A stretch of 52,368 nt of DNA, from assembly GCF_913776295.1 (NCBI RefSeq), contig NZ_CAJYOJ010000076.1, forward strand, positions 1 through 52,368, read 5' to 3'. The notes under the pieces are model-generated. The model searched no databases, was not told where the DNA came from, and saw only the letters and a program-made list of their open reading frames with translations. The stretch's first letter is position 1, and every line of letters begins with the position of its first letter. Source of the stretch: an uncultured Pedobacter sp. GTDB lineage: Bacteria > Bacteroidota > Bacteroidia > Sphingobacteriales > Sphingobacteriaceae. Of the stretch, positions 51,017 through 52,368 are shown one piece after another. Position numbers and translations under genes: made by a program.

Positions 51017-51160
51017 GTTAGCAGTTGACAGTTTTCAGTTGACAATGAGTTAAATAACAATGAAATCAAGTCTGATACCCGATACCTCATACTTGATACC
51101 AGATTAAACAATAATCACATCAAGTCTTGATACTTAATACATCATACTTGATACTAGATA
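51017..51160. repeat. Two word-repeat blocks inside the Fe-S gene pair
   Basis: Block 1 (51017-51042) uses the word cagttgacagttttcag / agttagcagttgac, the same word as in 40258-40515. Block 2 (51066-51160) repeats ctgatacc / cgatacctcatacttgatac / tgatacttaatacatcatac. Both lie between two genes that probably belong to one transcript. Confidence 0.65.
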
Positions 51161-51168
51161 ATAGACAA

Positions 51169-51957
51169 ATGGAATTTAAAGTCCCTACAATGGCCGAGTT
51201 AATGGCCGCAGGTGAAGAACCGGAAATATTATTTTGGGTAGGCTGTGCCGGAAGTTATGATGAAAGAGCGCAAAAAATTACCCGCGACATTTGTAAGATT
51301 TTACATCATGTAGGCATTAAATATGCGGTCTTGGGCACAGAAGAAAGCTGTACCGGAGATCCTGCCAAAAGAGCCGGCAACGAGTTCCTTTTCCAGATGC
51401 AGGCGATGACCAATATTGAGGTGTTGAATGCCTATAACATCAAAAAAATTGTTACCGGATGCCCTCATTGTTTTAACACCATCAAAAACGAATATCCGGG
51501 TTTAGGAGGCACTTATGAAGTCATTCACCATACGCAACTGATACAGGATTTAATTAACGAGGGCAAACTGAAAGCCGAAGGAGGCGAAAGTTTCAAAGGT
51601 AAAAAAATCACTTATCATGATCCTTGTTATCTGGGCCGTGGGAACGGAATTTACGAAGCACCAAGAAAAGCTTTGGAAGTACTTGATGCGCAATTAGTAG
51701 AAATGAAACGCTGCAAAAGTAATGGCTTATGTTGCGGTGCCGGCGGTGCCCAGATGTTTAAAGAACCAGAAAAGGGAAATAAAGACATCAACGTAGAACG
51801 TATTGACGAGGCTTTAGAAACCAATCCACAATTTATTGCAGCAGGCTGCCCATTCTGCATGACCATGTTAAGTGATGGCATCAAACTAAAAGATAAAGAA
51901 CAGGAAGTTAAAGTGCTTGATATTGCTGAGATTACAACAAGGGCAAACGGCTTGTAA
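51169..51957 (+). CDS. CCG-domain (heterodisulfide reductase-related) Fe-S protein
   Basis: The 262-residue protein carries two CCG-type domains. The first has GCAGSYDER, a degenerate SCTGDP in place of CCG, and GCPHCFNTIKNEYP; the second has DPCYLGR, LCCGAGGAQMF and GCPFCMTML. CCG domains bind unusual Fe-S clusters in HdrB/HdrD, LldE and EMO-type enzymes. The ATG at 51169 is used; the frame upstream runs through repeat DNA and is not protein-like. It acts most likely with the preceding membrane Fe-S protein as a split two-subunit oxidoreductase. Confidence 0.9.
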   Translation: MEFKVPTMAELMAAGEEPEILFWVGCAGSYDERAQKITRDICKILHHVGIKYAVLGTEESCTGDPAKRAGNEFLFQMQAMTNIEVLNAYNIKKIVTGCPHCFNTIKNEYPGLGGTYEVIHHTQLIQDLINEGKLKAEGGESFKGKKITYHDPCYLGRGNGIYEAPRKALEVLDAQLVEMKRCKSNGLCCGAGGAQMFKEPEKGNKDINVERIDEALETNPQFIAAGCPFCMTMLSDGIKLKDKEQEVKVLDIAEITTRANGL

Positions 51958-52368
51958 CAACTGATTTAGGTCAACTTGATAAAAGCTGTACCATAAGAAT
52001 AGTTGTCAATCTTAGCGTTAGCCTGCATCATTCCCAACCCGATCCGATGGTTATCGGATGGAAACTACGTAGTGTTCATGAGTACCAATAAAAAAACAAA
52101 AAAATTAATGAATAATCTTCATGCAAAATGGCATCCGTTCGACCAGGTTTAGCCTGGTCATTTTTCTTCTGACAGGTCGGTTTTCCCGTTGCACAAACCT
52201 AAGTTTATAGCCCTGATCGCAGCGGCATCCCCCGATCCTTCATCCTACCGTGTGGACACATCTTTTGCTAAGTTTCAGGGATATTTTTGATTCTCCATCC
52301 AATATTTATTTCAGCGAATTTTTGTAGCCCAATCCATAATGTTGTTATTCCAGGCGGTCTTTCGCTTG
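51958..52368. other. Window-end intergenic region with palindromes
   Basis: No gene is seen in these 411 bases. The features are the palindrome atccgat-ggtt-atcggat near 52050, a terminator-like hairpin at 52141-52159 and the stretch agccctgatcgcagcggcat near 52209, which looks like a scattered intergenic repeat of this phylum. Any gene would have to continue past the edge. Confidence 0.4.
52141..52165 (+). terminator. Terminator-like hairpin
   Basis: gaccagg (52141-52147) pairs with cctggtc (52153-52159) around a 5-base loop, followed by attttt. It could end the Fe-S/CCG transcript, although it lies 184 bases after that stop codon. Confidence 0.6.

Overview
The window is chromosomal DNA from a member of the Bacteroidota, most like Sphingobacteriaceae (Pedobacter or a close relative). 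The grounds are repeated TAnnTTTG promoter -7 elements with almost no Shine-Dalgarno signal, a SusC-like TonB-dependent receptor, many lipoproteins, LytS/LytTR two-component signalling and the purH-mreBCD-mrdA-rodA gene order. No rRNA, phage, CRISPR array or transposase gene was found. Most of the window is core chromosome with accessory genes between.

Layout. 0-5.4 kb: a ComEA-like helix-hairpin-helix protein, a fused OlsF-type aminolipid synthase and small or secreted unknowns. 5.4-9.8 kb: a beta-helix lipoprotein with a TonB-dependent receptor. 9.9-15.4 kb (minus strand): a DUF962 protein, RNase Y, a strong 6S-like RNA candidate, ZapA, a small coiled-coil protein and PheT. 15.6-19.1 kb (minus strand): a tight five-gene operon encoding a secreted EEP-family phosphatase/nuclease, an Lgt-like membrane enzyme, a radical SAM enzyme resembling archaeal tetraether synthase (MJ0619/Tes), and two tandem paralogous membrane miniproteins. 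19.1-22.1 kb: a frameshifted radC, rpsT, purN, a lipoprotein and an Abi_2-like remnant. 22.1-29.7 kb: purH and the rod-shape operon. 30-40 kb: an acidic protein, thymidine kinase, a Crp-like regulator, two Rossmann-fold proteins, a large SNF2 helicase, an alpha/beta hydrolase and a MazG-like pyrophosphohydrolase. 40.5-45 kb: a LytTR regulator and LytS-like kinase divergent from an outer-membrane barrel protein, with a candidate LytTR operator between them. 45-52 kb: an acetyltransferase, small unknowns, an S41 peptidase, an SRPBCC protein, two identical tRNA-Phe genes, and a two-gene membrane Fe-S/CCG oxidoreductase.

How the genes work together. purN and purH are purine biosynthesis; mreB/C/D, PBP2 and RodA form the elongasome; RNase Y, the 6S-like RNA and ZapA form a conserved-looking housekeeping block. 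The item I consider most novel is the 15.6-19.1 kb operon, which by family membership looks like membrane-lipid remodelling, possibly acyl-chain joining or modification. The intergenic DNA is also unusual: at least six loci hold short scrambled word repeats, each with its own word, and there are several palindromic dispersed-type elements.
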